Positions 24,800 to 33,842 are shown, numbered from the stretch's first letter. The stretch: DNA of 50,795 nt from Chloroflexota bacterium (GCA_009840175.1 VXOI01000230.1:1-50795); one strand, 5' to 3'. The notes: generated by a model from the letters alone, not told the origin. Made by a program: numbers and translations.

Positions 24800-24982
24800 C
24801 TATGCCAAGTCATACACTACCTGTCGGCCCCGGTAATAGCCGCATTGCGGACAGGCGGCATGGGGCAGTTTCGCGCTGCGGCAACGAGGGCATACCGCCG
24901 CGTGTACCGGCTTGAGCTTGTATGAGGTGAGTCGTCTTCCTCTCCTCGCTCTGGTCAGTTTCTTTTTGGGTACTGCGCCCAT
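24800..24982 (-). CDS. rpmF: 50S ribosomal protein L32
   Basis: A 60-residue basic protein beginning MGAVPKKKLTRARRGRR, the standard L32 N-terminus; a longer frame upstream has no family match. Two CxxC pairs (CPRC and CPQC) form a zinc ribbon. It sits in the large ribosomal subunit. As in many bacteria it follows yceD (DUF177), and fatty-acid genes come next, although plsX and fabH are missing from the usual order. Confidence 0.95.
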   Translation of the reverse strand: MGAVPKKKLTRARRGRRLTSYKLKPVHAAVCPRCRSAKLPHAACPQCGYYRGRQVVYDLA

Positions 24983-25107
24983 TTCTTGGAAGTCCTCCTC
25001 GCCCCGGCGCCTCGCCCCTTGTTGGGAGACAGATGCGGTAAAGCTGCTCCGCATACAGGCGTGGGCATCGCATTCTTATCTGAATTTAGCTTTTCAAGCG
25101 GGCTTTC

Positions 25108-25662
25108 TTATTGGGACGATGACTCATCTGCGCCTTTAGCCATCAATTCCGCCAACGCTCCCCAGCGGGGGTCAATGGCGGGCTGGTCGCACCTACACTT
25201 TTCCGTATTCAGATCCGCTCCGCACTCCGGGCAAAGCCCTCGACAATCGCGGCGGCACAGGGTTTTGAGCGGCTCGTCGGTAAGCAAGTACTGTCGCAAC
25301 ACATCGCTCAAGTCCAGCATTTGCCGTGTGTCAATATGCACTACGCCATCCGCCTCATCGGGCGGAGTCATATTTCTGCCGGTGGCAGGGTCAACGGTCG
25401 GGTAGCATTCCTCTTCCATGGACAGGGTAGAAAGCCGGTCGCAGGGTACAAGGCAACGGGCGCAGGTAGTTGTTACCTGCACATCTACGGTGGCGTTCAC
25501 CAGCAACCCGTGATGGGTGCGGAGCAACCGCACCGTGCCGGTTGCCCACCCCATTGCCGACCCTTCCGGCACACCGTCGAAGACGGCCATCGGTTCATCC
25601 AGTTGAAACCGTCTGGTGGAGCCGGTGGGTTCCATCAAAAGCTGTGACACATTATAGAGCAT
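25108..25662 (-). CDS. yceD: YceD/DUF177 family protein
   Basis: A 184-residue DUF177 protein. The central pattern (VQVTTTCARCLVPCDRLSTLSMEEECYP) and the C-terminal CRRDCRGLCPECGADLN with its zinc-ribbon-like Cys set are diagnostic. YceD homologues accompany rpmF across bacteria and are linked to 23S rRNA accumulation. The start ATG lacks a good Shine-Dalgarno; a second ATG nine codons later is possible. Its promoter is visible upstream. Confidence 0.9.
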   Translation of the reverse strand: MLYNVSQLLMEPTGSTRRFQLDEPMAVFDGVPEGSAMGWATGTVRLLRTHHGLLVNATVDVQVTTTCARCLVPCDRLSTLSMEEECYPTVDPATGRNMTPPDEADGVVHIDTRQMLDLSDVLRQYLLTDEPLKTLCRRDCRGLCPECGADLNTEKCRCDQPAIDPRWGALAELMAKGADESSSQ

Positions 25663-25705
25663 TTTAATAAGGCTCGTGCCGGTTTATCCGAGTAGCCTAG
25701 GGGAA

Positions 25706-25736
25706 ATTATAGAATCCTGAAGAGGATGTTTGTCAA
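25706..25736 (-). promoter_or_regulatory. consensus promoter of yceD-rpmF
   Basis: Perfect TTGACA (25736-25731) and perfect TATAAT (25711-25706) are separated by 19 bases, slightly longer than ideal. They lie about 40 bases before yceD. Confidence 0.6.
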
Positions 25737-25791
25737 GCAAATTCCACCCTAGTCAGTCCCAACGTGTGTTGGTAATGGGACGTCAAACCCA

Positions 25792-25816
25792 GTCATTTCC
25801 GCTTTCGCGGAATGAC
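25792..25816. repeat. short hairpin repeat (GTCATT-CCGC type)
   Basis: GTCATTTCCGC (25792-25802) and GCGGAATGAC (25807-25816) pair with one bulged T around a TTTC loop. Hairpins of this type are scattered in many genomes. Here it separates yceD from the repeat-protease remnant and may act as a terminator in either direction. Confidence 0.5.
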
Positions 25817-25902
25817 GGGAATTGTCCAGCAGACTGCGGGTAAAGCCGACGCATATTGAGAGTACCACCCACAGACAAAATTGCAAAAGTCTTCCCAGGG
25901 AA

Positions 25903-28628
25903 CTAACTGCCATCATAGGCGCCGCCGTGGTAGCGCTCGTACAACCACTGGAAGGCTTCTACTCTTCCCCGGGGAGCGTTATTAAGATAGGCCCGGTAGA
26001 TCTGCTCTTCGGTGATGGGTTCCGACCATCCGGTGGCCCGGGCTTGCAGGTACAGGTCCCGTATTGCTGCTGATGCGGCATCGCGCCCGAAGAGTTGGTA
26101 GATCTCCATCAGGAAAAACTCTCCCAAGTTATAAGCGCAGATGCCGCAGCTTTTGTATTTGTCCGGGTTGGTGTCGTCCATCCGCTGGAACTTGCTTATG
26201 GTTCCGGTCCCCCGGACTCTGCATTCGTCCTCCCAAACTTGATGCAACTGCAACCGGCGAGAGCTGATGCTCTGCCTGCCGAGCTGTTCCCTGGCGTAGT
26301 CGGGCAGAAATCCCTCCGCGCCTTCCGTAAACCAGGCCGGAGCCCCGGTATGGCCGCACCAGTATATGTGGCTCATCTCGTGAAACACGGTCAAGTCGAA
26401 GCCCCTGTTGTACTCCTGTGCGGTTATCGCCAGTTGATCGTTCAAGGAATGGCCGACACCCTTTTCCGGCTTCTCGCCCGCGCCCAGGCTAGGTTCGATG
26501 ATGCCGATGACAACCGGGTTGTTCGGAAAGGGGGCCTCCATGAACTCTTCCAGCGCCCGCGCTATGTCTTCCATCAGTTCAATGCCATTGTCCCCTGGAG
26601 GAAAGGCACTGTGCTGGAACACCAGCAGCTTGACATCGCCTGCCAGTGGAAGGGCTATAGTCTTGGAGCGAACATGATGCGATTCGAGCGGGTCCCGGTA
26701 CTGATGCGCCGAGCGATGTCTCGTCGCTTCAAGAACTGCAATAAGGGCCAGTTCCTCGTCGTCTATACCGTCGTCGAACCACGGTGTTCCGGGTAGCCCG
26801 GAATCCAGGCCTTCAGCAGGTGGCGAAGCCTTGCCAGCGCAGAGCACTCAAAGTCCGTACCCCCCTGCGGCCTCCAGCGATAGTCGCCCAACTTATCCGC
26901 AATCAGGTCATTTGTAGAATCGGAGGAGGTCACAAGATCGTGGACTTGCCTCAGGGTTTCCAATTCCTCCACCACAATCCCGTCCGCGAGCCAGGGGGGC
27001 GGTCAATAGGTTTCCTAGTAGTGCGGAATGCTCCGGCTCGGAAGTCTGGATCAGTTCCCGGATTCCATCCCCGCCATCTGGCAGGTCAAAGGGGACACAG
27101 CCGATCATCCAATGGCGGCTCACAACCCGAGGCAGATTTAATTCTGAGTCTGCGGCGCTTTCCAGCAATTCCCACAAATTGCGCAACCCCGACATTTCCA
27201 GAGGAGTAAGACCGTCCGCAACCCAGTAATAATCCATTAGCCTTGCAACGAGGGCAGAGTTCCTTGGGCCAGCCGCTTCAGCCGAATCATAAAGCTGGCT
27301 AAGCGACTCCCATTCTGCCGTCGTTACGCCATCACTGACCCAAGAATACGTTGGCGCCTTTCTCAGGAATATGGTGTTGAATCCCCGGGCGGCTTCCAAC
27401 CACCGCCAGAAAATCCTCAGGTGATCCTGTTCGGCGGGCGTAACGCCATCGGCTACCCAAGGTAAGCCCGCCACTTCGTCCACGAAGGCGAAGTTCGCCG
27501 GTCCGGAGATGCTCAACAACTCTTCGAACCATCTCAGTGCTTCTAGCTCCTCGCTGGTAATGCCGTCGGCAACCCATGAGTAGCCTGCCAACCATTCCGG
27601 GAGGTTCGATCCCATCTGTTCGGCGACTTTCTGAAAGGCGAGGAAGTTGTCCAGAGCTTTTATCTCAACTGCGGTGATTCCGTCGGCAATCCAGGAATGG
27701 CCTGCCAGTTTCTCCGCCAGCGCGGGGTTTGCCTGGACTGGAGACCTCAACAATTCGTCAATTCCGAACAACGCCCTGGCCTCGATTCGGGTGACACCGT
27801 CGGCTACCCAGGGATATGCGGCTACCTTCCGGCCTAGGGCAGGGTCTGCTCTGTAAATGCCGGAAAGGTGACCTGCACCCTTGGCGACGTGTTGAATAGT
27901 TTCTCCACTGACGAACCCCTCGGAAGAGGCCAGCAATTCGGCAATGTTTGTATCATGGCTGGCGAGATCGGCTATCTCTGCTAGAGCAATTGCTTCGGCG
28001 GGGGTTATCCCGTCCGGCAGCCAGCGGTAACCGGACAGAAATTCCGCGAGTTCCATATCCACGGTTGCGGCGAGACGGATGGCGGCAACGCCTTGGTGAG
28101 CTTGGGGGCCAACTCCATTGAGGGTGTTCATCCATGGAAAAGCAGCGGTTTTCACGGACAGTTCTGGGTATTCTCTTGTCAGGGACGCTAACTCTTCCAG
28201 CAGCAATTGCTCCGCCTCCGTAACCTCGTCTCCCAGCCAGGGGAGTTGAGCCACTGCTGCGCCCAATGTGGCGTCCTCTTCCCATATCGCCTTGATGGCG
28301 ACCGCAGCAGAGGAGTGAGTGTGGTCCGGCGGAGAGTCGAACCACTCCAGATACAGGGAGGACGACGGTACGGGAGTCGGCGTAGGTTCGAGGGTGGGCG
28401 TAGGCGATGGCGCAGGAGTCGCAGTCGGCGCGGGTTTCGGAGTTGGTGGTGGCGCATGGGTCGGGGACGGCAAAGACGTATCGGTTGGCAAGGATACAAT
28501 TGGCGCGGGAGTAGACGCAGGCGCGGGGGCCAGAGTCGCCCGCTCAGGCGTTCAACCCGGCTGAGACTGGCGGCCGCCAGTACAACTACTGCCAGAAGCG
28601 ACAACAGAAACGGCAAAGGACTTTTCAT
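25903..28628 (-). pseudogene. exported W-x-x-D-G-I-T repeat protein with HExxH metalloprotease domain, frameshifted
   Basis: Read across frames, one protein of about 900 residues appears. It begins with a signal-like helix (MKSPLPFLLSLLAVVVLAAA), followed by a Pro/Thr/Ala-rich linker. About 14 repeats of roughly 45 residues follow, with the core W-V/I/L-A-D-G-I/V-T-x-x-E-x-x-x-L (for example YPWVADGVT, HSWIADGIT, LPWVADGVT). It ends in a peptidase domain with HEMSH and, 15 residues on, WFTEG, the gluzincin pattern. Three shifts break it: near 28540 (after the signal region), at a C-run near 27000, and near 26800; the last two cancel. The peptidase half is intact after the last shift. Function is unknown; a cell-surface protease is inferred. 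Confidence 0.7.
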
Positions 28629-28864
28629 TTTCTTGATGCAATTGAATCTTGGGAAGCAATTCCCGATAGACTGTCGGTGAACTGCAGCTTAAGGAATAAG
28701 TCTGACTATCGAATACTCGCTTTGCTGTTTTGTGTACGCTGATTGGTCTGGGGTGCTCTAGAGCATCGTTCTAGAGATGGCTTACTTCCTGGCGGACGGC
28801 GATGCCGCTAAGGCGCGGTTGCCGCCGCCGCCGGTATGGGGTAGTCTAAATTGGGGGTTGGAAT
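28629..28864. promoter_or_regulatory. divergent intergenic region with TCTAGA palindromes
   Basis: This space separates the minus-strand repeat-protease gene from the plus-strand phosphodiesterase. A ten-base palindrome GCTCTAGAGC (28755-28764) is followed at once by a second TCTAGA (28770-28775), a possible operator. No clear promoter pair or gene is seen. Confidence 0.3.
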
Positions 28865-29983
28865 ATGACTACTCCGATCATAGTAGTGCTGATTGACGGG
28901 TTTGACCCCGAATATCTGGATGCTTGCCCCGCGCCCAACCTGTCGGCCATGGCGCAGCGCGGTTTCCGGGTGGACGGGCGCGGCATGACGCCCAGCGTCA
29001 CCAACGTCAATAACGTATCTCTGGTAACCGCCAGCTACCCGGAGCGCCACGGCATCACCTCCAACTACTGGCTCGACCGGCAACGCGGCGAAGAGTTCTA
29101 CATGGAGTCCGGCGAGTTTCTTCGCGCCGAGACCATGTTCCAACGGGCCGCGGCCGCCGGGCTGCGCTCCCTGCTGGTGACGGCGAAAGACAAGCTGCGC
29201 CGTCTGCTCAGTGACGGAGCCACGGTCAGCATTTCTTCGGAGGAACCACCGGGATGGGTGGTTGACGGTGTGGGCGAACCGCCCCCCATCTACTCGCTGG
29301 AGGTCAACCGCTGGGTGCTGGACGCCGGGCGCTACGCCATGTCCCGGGAGCCTTTCGACCTGGTGTACCTGACCACCACCGACTATGCCATGCACACCTA
29401 CGGCCCTCAGCACCCGGAGTCGGCCCGCCACGTGGCCCTGCTGGACGAGGGTTTGGGCGCGATCCTCGGGCAATCCCCCGAATCGCGGATGCTGGTCACC
29501 GCCGACCACGGGATGTCGGACAAGTCACGGATGCTGCACCTGCCCGGCGAACTGGCCCGCTACGGCATCAAGGCCCGTGCCGTGCCGGTCATCAAGGACC
29601 GTTACGTCGTCCACCACTCCAACCTGGGCGGCAGCATCTACGTGCATCTGGACAGCTCTGCCGACCTCAACGCCGCCCTCGACGCCCTGCGCAACCTGGA
29701 CGGTGTGGAAAACGCCCTGCCCGTCGAAGAGGCGGCGCAGCGCTTCCGGCTGATGCCGGAACGCATGGGAGACATCCTGGTGCTCGCCGACCCTGCCACA
29801 GTCTTCGGCGACCCAGGCGAGGTTACCATGCCGCCGGGCCTGCGCTCCCACGGGTCCGCTCACGAGACCACGGTGCCCATCATCGGCTGCGGCCCCGGCC
29901 TTGACCCCACCCGATTCCACGAGAACCTGGACGTGGGCCGCTACGTCTTCGAGGATATATTGCCACCACGTCCAAGCCTGTGA
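28865..29983 (+). CDS. alkaline phosphatase-superfamily phosphodiesterase/nucleotide pyrophosphatase
   Basis: A 372-residue enzyme of the alkaline phosphatase superfamily. Metal-binding residues are visible in VVLIDGFDPEYLDA at the start, the nucleophile region MTPSVTNVNNVSL (Thr/Ser), TTTDYAMHTYGP in the middle, and TADHGMS plus the late HGSAHE. The pattern fits type I phosphodiesterase/nucleotide pyrophosphatase or phosphonoacetate hydrolase-type enzymes. The core S-V-T-N-V-N-N is typical of phosphonoacetate hydrolase, so cleavage of a C-P bond is a real alternative. There is no signal peptide. Copy 6 of the REP-like repeat follows. Confidence 0.85.
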   Translation: MTTPIIVVLIDGFDPEYLDACPAPNLSAMAQRGFRVDGRGMTPSVTNVNNVSLVTASYPERHGITSNYWLDRQRGEEFYMESGEFLRAETMFQRAAAAGLRSLLVTAKDKLRRLLSDGATVSISSEEPPGWVVDGVGEPPPIYSLEVNRWVLDAGRYAMSREPFDLVYLTTTDYAMHTYGPQHPESARHVALLDEGLGAILGQSPESRMLVTADHGMSDKSRMLHLPGELARYGIKARAVPVIKDRYVVHHSNLGGSIYVHLDSSADLNAALDALRNLDGVENALPVEEAAQRFRLMPERMGDILVLADPATVFGDPGEVTMPPGLRSHGSAHETTVPIIGCGPGLDPTRFHENLDVGRYVFEDILPPRPSL

Positions 29984-29990
29984 CCCAATT

Positions 29991-30030
29991 CCCTCCCCCT
30001 TGAGGGGGAGGGTTGGGGCGGGGGTGAAAT
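29991..30030. repeat. REP-like palindromic repeat, copy 6 (inverted)
   Basis: Arms CCCTCCCCCT (29991-30000) and AGGGGGAGGG (30003-30012) are followed by GGTTGGGGCGGGGGTGAAA, the complement of the usual lead-in. It separates the phosphodiesterase from thrB. Confidence 0.75.
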
Positions 30031-30051
30031 CCTCGCATCAAACGCCGTACC

Positions 30052-30085
30052 CAACTGCCTAACTACTACAACTGCCTAACTACTA
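30052..30085. repeat. two tandem 17-bp copies before thrB
   Basis: CAACTGCCTAACTACTA occurs twice head to tail, immediately before the ribosome binding site of thrB. It is probably replication slippage; copy number may differ between strains. Confidence 0.8.
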
Positions 30086-30099
30086 ATTGGAAAGGCTGC

Positions 30100-31038
30100 A
30101 TGACTGCCATTCGCGTTGCCGCGCCCGCCACCACCGCCAATCTCGGCCCCGGCTACGACTGCCTGGGCATGGCCCTCGACATCTGGAACACCGTGGAGGT
30201 GGAGCCTCTGCCGGATGGCGAGGCCCCGTCGGTCAGCGTCTCCGGCGAGGGCGCGGGCGAGTTGGAGAACGGGCCGGAGAACCTGGTCTACCGTTCCATG
30301 GAGTTCCTGTACCGCGAGCTGGGCCGCCCCATGCCTCCGCTCAGGGTTCGCTGCGACAACGAGATACCACTGGCCCGCGGGCTGGGCAGCAGCGCCGCCG
30401 CCATCGCCGGGGGGCTGGCCGCCGCCAATGCCCTCGCCAATATGAATGAGGACGGCGGCGGGTTTGTGGCCCGCGACCTGCTGGAAATGGCCGCCACCAT
30501 CGAGGGCCACCCCGACAACGTCGCCGCTGCCGTGATGGGCGGCCTGCAATTGGTAGTGACGGAAGCGCAGGATACCAGGGAGAATACACTGTACACCGTG
30601 CCGGTCAGCGTCCCCGCCGCCATTCACGCCGTGCTGTTCATCCCCGAAACCCGCATCGCCACCGCCGACGCCCGCGCCGTGCTGCCTCAGCAGCTATCCG
30701 TTGCCGACGCCGTGCATAACATGGCCCGCGTCGCCCTGCTGGTGGCCGGGATGGCCACCAATCATCCCGAATACCTCTCCGTCGCCACCCAGGACAAGTT
30801 GCACCAGCCCTACCGCCAGCCCCTCTTCCCGGCGATGAAGCTGCTGATGAAAGCGGCCCTCGACGCCGGGGCCTTGGGCGCGTTTCTGTCCGGCAGCGGC
30901 TCCACCGTCCTGGCCCTGACCCAGGGCCGCGAGATGACCGTCGCCTACGAGATGGCCGAAGCCGCCCGCCAGGCGTCCGTCGAAGGCACGGTGAAGGTCA
31001 CGCAACCCACGGCGCTGGGCGCGCATCTGGTATCGTAA
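30100..31038 (+). CDS. thrB: homoserine kinase
   Basis: A 312-residue GHMP kinase that phosphorylates homoserine on the way to threonine. Motif 1 is VAAPATTANLGPGYDCLGMAL, the ATP loop is PLARGLGSSAAAIAGGLAAAN, and the C-terminal GAFLSGSGSTVLAL is motif 3. GAAAGG precedes the ATG. It shares direction with lysC, 450 bases downstream, giving two steps of the aspartate pathway; a small protease-like gene lies between. Confidence 0.95.
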   Translation: MTAIRVAAPATTANLGPGYDCLGMALDIWNTVEVEPLPDGEAPSVSVSGEGAGELENGPENLVYRSMEFLYRELGRPMPPLRVRCDNEIPLARGLGSSAAAIAGGLAAANALANMNEDGGGFVARDLLEMAATIEGHPDNVAAAVMGGLQLVVTEAQDTRENTLYTVPVSVPAAIHAVLFIPETRIATADARAVLPQQLSVADAVHNMARVALLVAGMATNHPEYLSVATQDKLHQPYRQPLFPAMKLLMKAALDAGALGAFLSGSGSTVLALTQGREMTVAYEMAEAARQASVEGTVKVTQPTALGAHLVS

Positions 31039-31055
31039 TGACAACGTAAAGTTGG

Positions 31056-31427
31056 ATGGATGATGATATGGGAGTATTTAGTGTGCCCATAGAAGTGGGC
31101 AATCTCGGGGGCGGAGATATGATAGGGGTATCTGTAGTAGTTGATACCGGGGCCATCCATACGATGCTGCCCGAATCGTTGTTGACGCAAATGCGCATTC
31201 AGCCCATGCTGGAACGGAGTTTCGGATTCGCAGACGGCAACGAACAAACACGTGGCGTAGGATTCTGTCGCATAGTCTGGGAAGGCGATGAAGCCGTTTG
31301 CCCAGTTATTTTTGGCCCCGAAGGGAAATATCTGATGGGTGCGACCACGCTGGAGATCTTTGACTTAGCGGTAGAACCGGGCGAACACAGGCTGGTTCCG
31401 CGGATACACTACGAGCGGCCCTATTGA
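31056..31427 (+). CDS. retropepsin-like (clan AA) aspartic protease
   Basis: A 123-residue protein with one D-T-G active-site triad (D30-T31-G32 in VVVDTGAIHTMLPESLL) and the later hydrophobic-hydrophobic-G motif in YLMGATTLEIFDLAVEP. This matches the clan AA aspartic protease family of short bacterial proteins that resemble one half of a pepsin and act as dimers. Its substrate is unknown. It begins 17 bases after thrB and precedes lysC by about 55 bases, so it may ride on the same transcript without sharing the pathway. Confidence 0.78.
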   Translation: MDDDMGVFSVPIEVGNLGGGDMIGVSVVVDTGAIHTMLPESLLTQMRIQPMLERSFGFADGNEQTRGVGFCRIVWEGDEAVCPVIFGPEGKYLMGATTLEIFDLAVEPGEHRLVPRIHYERPY

Positions 31428-31482
31428 TTAGGGAAAAGCCTCTGTGCCCCCGCGTTGAAAAACATTTGTGAGATAAACCCCT

Positions 31483-32805
31483 ATGCCCCTCATAGTCCAG
31501 AAATACGGCGGCTCCTCCGTGGCCGACGCCGGGAAGATCCTCAGCGTGGCCCGGCGCATCGGCGCGGTGCGGCAGGCGGGGACGGACGTGGTGGCCGTGG
31601 TGTCGGCCATGGGCGACACCACCGACGAACTGATCGAACTGGCCCATAGCGTTTCCCGCGAACCCCACGCCCGCGAGCTGGACCTGCTGCTATCCACCGG
31701 CGAGCTGGTTTCGTGTACCCTGCTCACCATGGCCCTGCGGGAGCTGGGCCACGAGGCCATCAGCCTCAGTGGACCGCAGGCTGGCATCCACACCGACACC
31801 AGCTTTGGACGCGCCCGCATCAGCCGCATCGAGGCGGGGCGGGTGCGCCGCGAGCTGGCCGCCGGACGCATCGTGGTTGTCGCCGGGTTCCAGGGCATCA
31901 CCGCCGAAGACGACGTAACGACGCTGGGCCGCGGCGGCTCCGACACCACCGCCGTCGCCATCGCCGCCGCCCTGGAAGCCGACCGCTGCGAAATCTATAC
32001 CGACGTCGAGGGCATTTACACCGCCGACCCCCGCATCGCGCCCGACGCCCGCAAGCTGGACGAGGTAGGCTACGAGGAGATGCTGGAGCTGGCCAGCCTG
32101 GGAGCCAAGATGCACCCCCGCTCCATCGAGTTGGGCGGCGTCTACCGCGTTCCCATCTACGTCGCATCCAGTTTCAGCGACGCCCCCGGCACGCTGATTC
32201 ACGCCGTCGGCAACGGCCCGTCCGACGCCTTCACCACTCCCATCACAAGCGACGACACTGTCCCCGGTAGGGGCGGGTTTGAAACCCGCCCCCACACAGG
32301 CGACGATACTGCCGAGAATCAGATGGAAGACAGAATCAAAGTAACCGGAATCGCCTACAACGCCAACGTCGCCAAGATAACGGTCCAGGGCGTGCCCGAC
32401 CGGCCCGGCCTTGCCGCCGCCCTGTTCGAGCCGCTGGCCGACGCGAGCATCAGCGTGGACACCATAGTGCAGAACACCGGGGGAGACCAGTCAACCGACA
32501 TCAGCTTCACCGTCAGCCGCACCGATTTGCCCGCAGCCGTTCGCCTGGTAGAATCTGTGGCCCCGCAAATGGGCGCCGCCGGGGTGGTCAGCGCGGCAGA
32601 TCTGGCTGCGGTCAGCATCGTCGGCTCCGGGATGCAGAACACGCCGGGCTACGCCTCGCGGATGTTCCGCCTGCTGGCCAACGGCGGCGTCAACATAGAT
32701 ATGATCACCACGTCGGAAATTCGTATCTCCTGTATAATCTCGGAAGCCCAGGGACGCGATGCTGTACGCCTGCTTCACGAAGGCTTCCATCTCGACAGGG
32801 AGTGA
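31483..32805 (+). CDS. lysC: aspartate kinase with an inserted palindromic element
   Basis: A 440-residue enzyme phosphorylating aspartate, the entry to Lys, Thr and Met synthesis. The start VQKYGGSSVADAGKI binds ATP, and FQGITAEDDVTTLGRGGSDTTAVAIAAAL is the kinase signature. Two C-terminal ACT domains (VTGIAYNANVAKITVQGV and VSIVGSGMQNTPGYASRMF) bind allosteric amino acids. Between kinase and ACT parts, about residues 257-282, lies an extra hydrophilic segment that includes GRGGFETRP. Its DNA is a near-perfect palindrome, so a mobile element was taken into the gene in frame. All catalytic motifs remain. Confidence 0.95.
   Translation: MPLIVQKYGGSSVADAGKILSVARRIGAVRQAGTDVVAVVSAMGDTTDELIELAHSVSREPHARELDLLLSTGELVSCTLLTMALRELGHEAISLSGPQAGIHTDTSFGRARISRIEAGRVRRELAAGRIVVVAGFQGITAEDDVTTLGRGGSDTTAVAIAAALEADRCEIYTDVEGIYTADPRIAPDARKLDEVGYEEMLELASLGAKMHPRSIELGGVYRVPIYVASSFSDAPGTLIHAVGNGPSDAFTTPITSDDTVPGRGGFETRPHTGDDTAENQMEDRIKVTGIAYNANVAKITVQGVPDRPGLAAALFEPLADASISVDTIVQNTGGDQSTDISFTVSRTDLPAAVRLVESVAPQMGAAGVVSAADLAAVSIVGSGMQNTPGYASRMFRLLANGGVNIDMITTSEIRISCIISEAQGRDAVRLLHEGFHLDRE
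32267..32295. repeat. palindromic element inside lysC
   Basis: GTAGGGGCGGGTTT (32267-32280) and its complement with one mismatch (32282-32295) pair around a single G. It encodes GRGGFETRP in frame between the kinase and regulatory domains. The sequence differs from the CCCTCTCCC repeat family. Confidence 0.85.
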
Positions 32806-32836
32806 CGAGCGGCTCACTGGATACTGCCCTTTGACC

Positions 32837-32880
32837 TTTTCACCCCCATCCCAACCTTCCCCCTTGAGGGGGAAGGAGTT
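32837..32880. repeat. REP-like palindromic repeat, copy 7
   Basis: The lead-in TTTTCACCCCCATCCCAA is followed by CCTTCCCCCT (32855-32864) and AGGGGGAAGG (32867-32876). It sits between lysC and the GT2 gene. Confidence 0.75.
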
Positions 32881-32892
32881 GTAGGGATAGGA

Positions 32893-33618
32893 ATGACCCC
32901 AACGCCCCACCTGTCCGTCGTCATACCGGCCTACAACGAAGAAATCCGCATCTCCCGCACCATCCGCGAGATTGTCGCCTACCTCAGTGAGCAGAACTAC
33001 GAATGGGAGATTGTGGTGGCCGACGACGGCAGTTCCGACGCCACCTCCCGGCTGGTGCCTCAAGCAGCCGGTGGCGACCCGCGAGTTCGGGTGCTGCCGC
33101 TGGAGCACCGGGGCAAGGGCTGGGCCGTCAAGAACGGTATGCTGGCCGCCTCCGGCGAGTTCCGGCTGCTGTCCGATGCCGACCTGTCCGTCCCCATCGC
33201 CCAGGTTGAGCGGTTGTTGCCGCCACAGGCAGCGGGCGTGGACGTTGCCGTTGGCTCGCGGGAGTCCCCGGGCGCAGCCCGCTACGGCGAACCGGGCCGC
33301 CGCCACCTGATGGGCCGGGTGTTCAATGCTGTCACCGGCTGGTTCGCTGCCACTGGCCTGGCCGATACGCAATGCGGCTTCAAGTGCTTCCGGGCCGACG
33401 CCGCTCGCCTCCTCTTCACCCACGCGACGTTGGACGGATTCTCGTTTGACGTGGAAGTGCTTTATCTCGCCCGACGCTCCGGGATGACGTTGGCCGAAAT
33501 CGGCGTGGACTGGCACTACCGCGAACACAGCAAGGTAAGACCCTTCCGCGACGCGCTTTCGATGACTATGGATTTGCTGCGTATCCGGTGGCGGCACCGG
33601 GGCTTTTCCGGGCGATAA
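32893..33618 (+). CDS. family 2 glycosyltransferase, dolichyl-phosphate glycosyltransferase-like
   Basis: A 241-residue GT-A enzyme. It carries LSVVIPAYNEEIRISRTIREIV at the start, VVADDGSSDAT for nucleotide binding, the DxD-like motif LLSDADLSVPI, and the acceptor-side DTQCGFKCFRADAA, which is typical of dolichyl/undecaprenyl-phosphate beta-glucosyl- or mannosyltransferases. It lacks C-terminal membrane helices, so it probably acts at the membrane face without anchoring. A role in making a lipid-linked sugar donor is inferred. Confidence 0.87.
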   Translation: MTPTPHLSVVIPAYNEEIRISRTIREIVAYLSEQNYEWEIVVADDGSSDATSRLVPQAAGGDPRVRVLPLEHRGKGWAVKNGMLAASGEFRLLSDADLSVPIAQVERLLPPQAAGVDVAVGSRESPGAARYGEPGRRHLMGRVFNAVTGWFAATGLADTQCGFKCFRADAARLLFTHATLDGFSFDVEVLYLARRSGMTLAEIGVDWHYREHSKVRPFRDALSMTMDLLRIRWRHRGFSGR

Positions 33619-33842
33619 TATCCGCCGTCAGCAGTATTGCATATCGCCGGAAATCCAGCGTAAAATTCCCCGATTTCAGGCTGATATAGCTATTGACCGC
33701 CAGCGCGAAATTGATATAACTGTAAATGGGGACATTGGAATACTGACCCCCGGAGGATGCCGCCGTAAGGCGCTGCACTTGGAGGAGGTGCGGCGTTGGA
33801 ATCCGGTTTCCAGCCGGGGCGCCAAATTATGGATGGAGAAGG
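33619..33842 (+). ncRNA. intergenic region with possible structured leader
   Basis: The right half could fold into consecutive hairpins: CGCC-GUAA-GGCG (33761-33772, a GNRA-type loop), CGCUGCAC/GUGCGGCG (33771-33778 with 33788-33795, mutually exclusive with the first at its foot), and UGGAA/UUCCA (33797-33801 with 33808-33812). The mutually exclusive stems just ahead of the next start suggest a regulatory leader, but no known class is recognised. The left half is AT-richer with no gene. Confidence 0.25.

Noticed and set aside
33760-33832. Possible tRNA, from a five-pair stem with seven-base loop (UCCGG-UUUCCAG-CCGGG)
   Set aside because: The loop does not fit the T-loop consensus TTCRANY, and no matching acceptor or anticodon arms exist.
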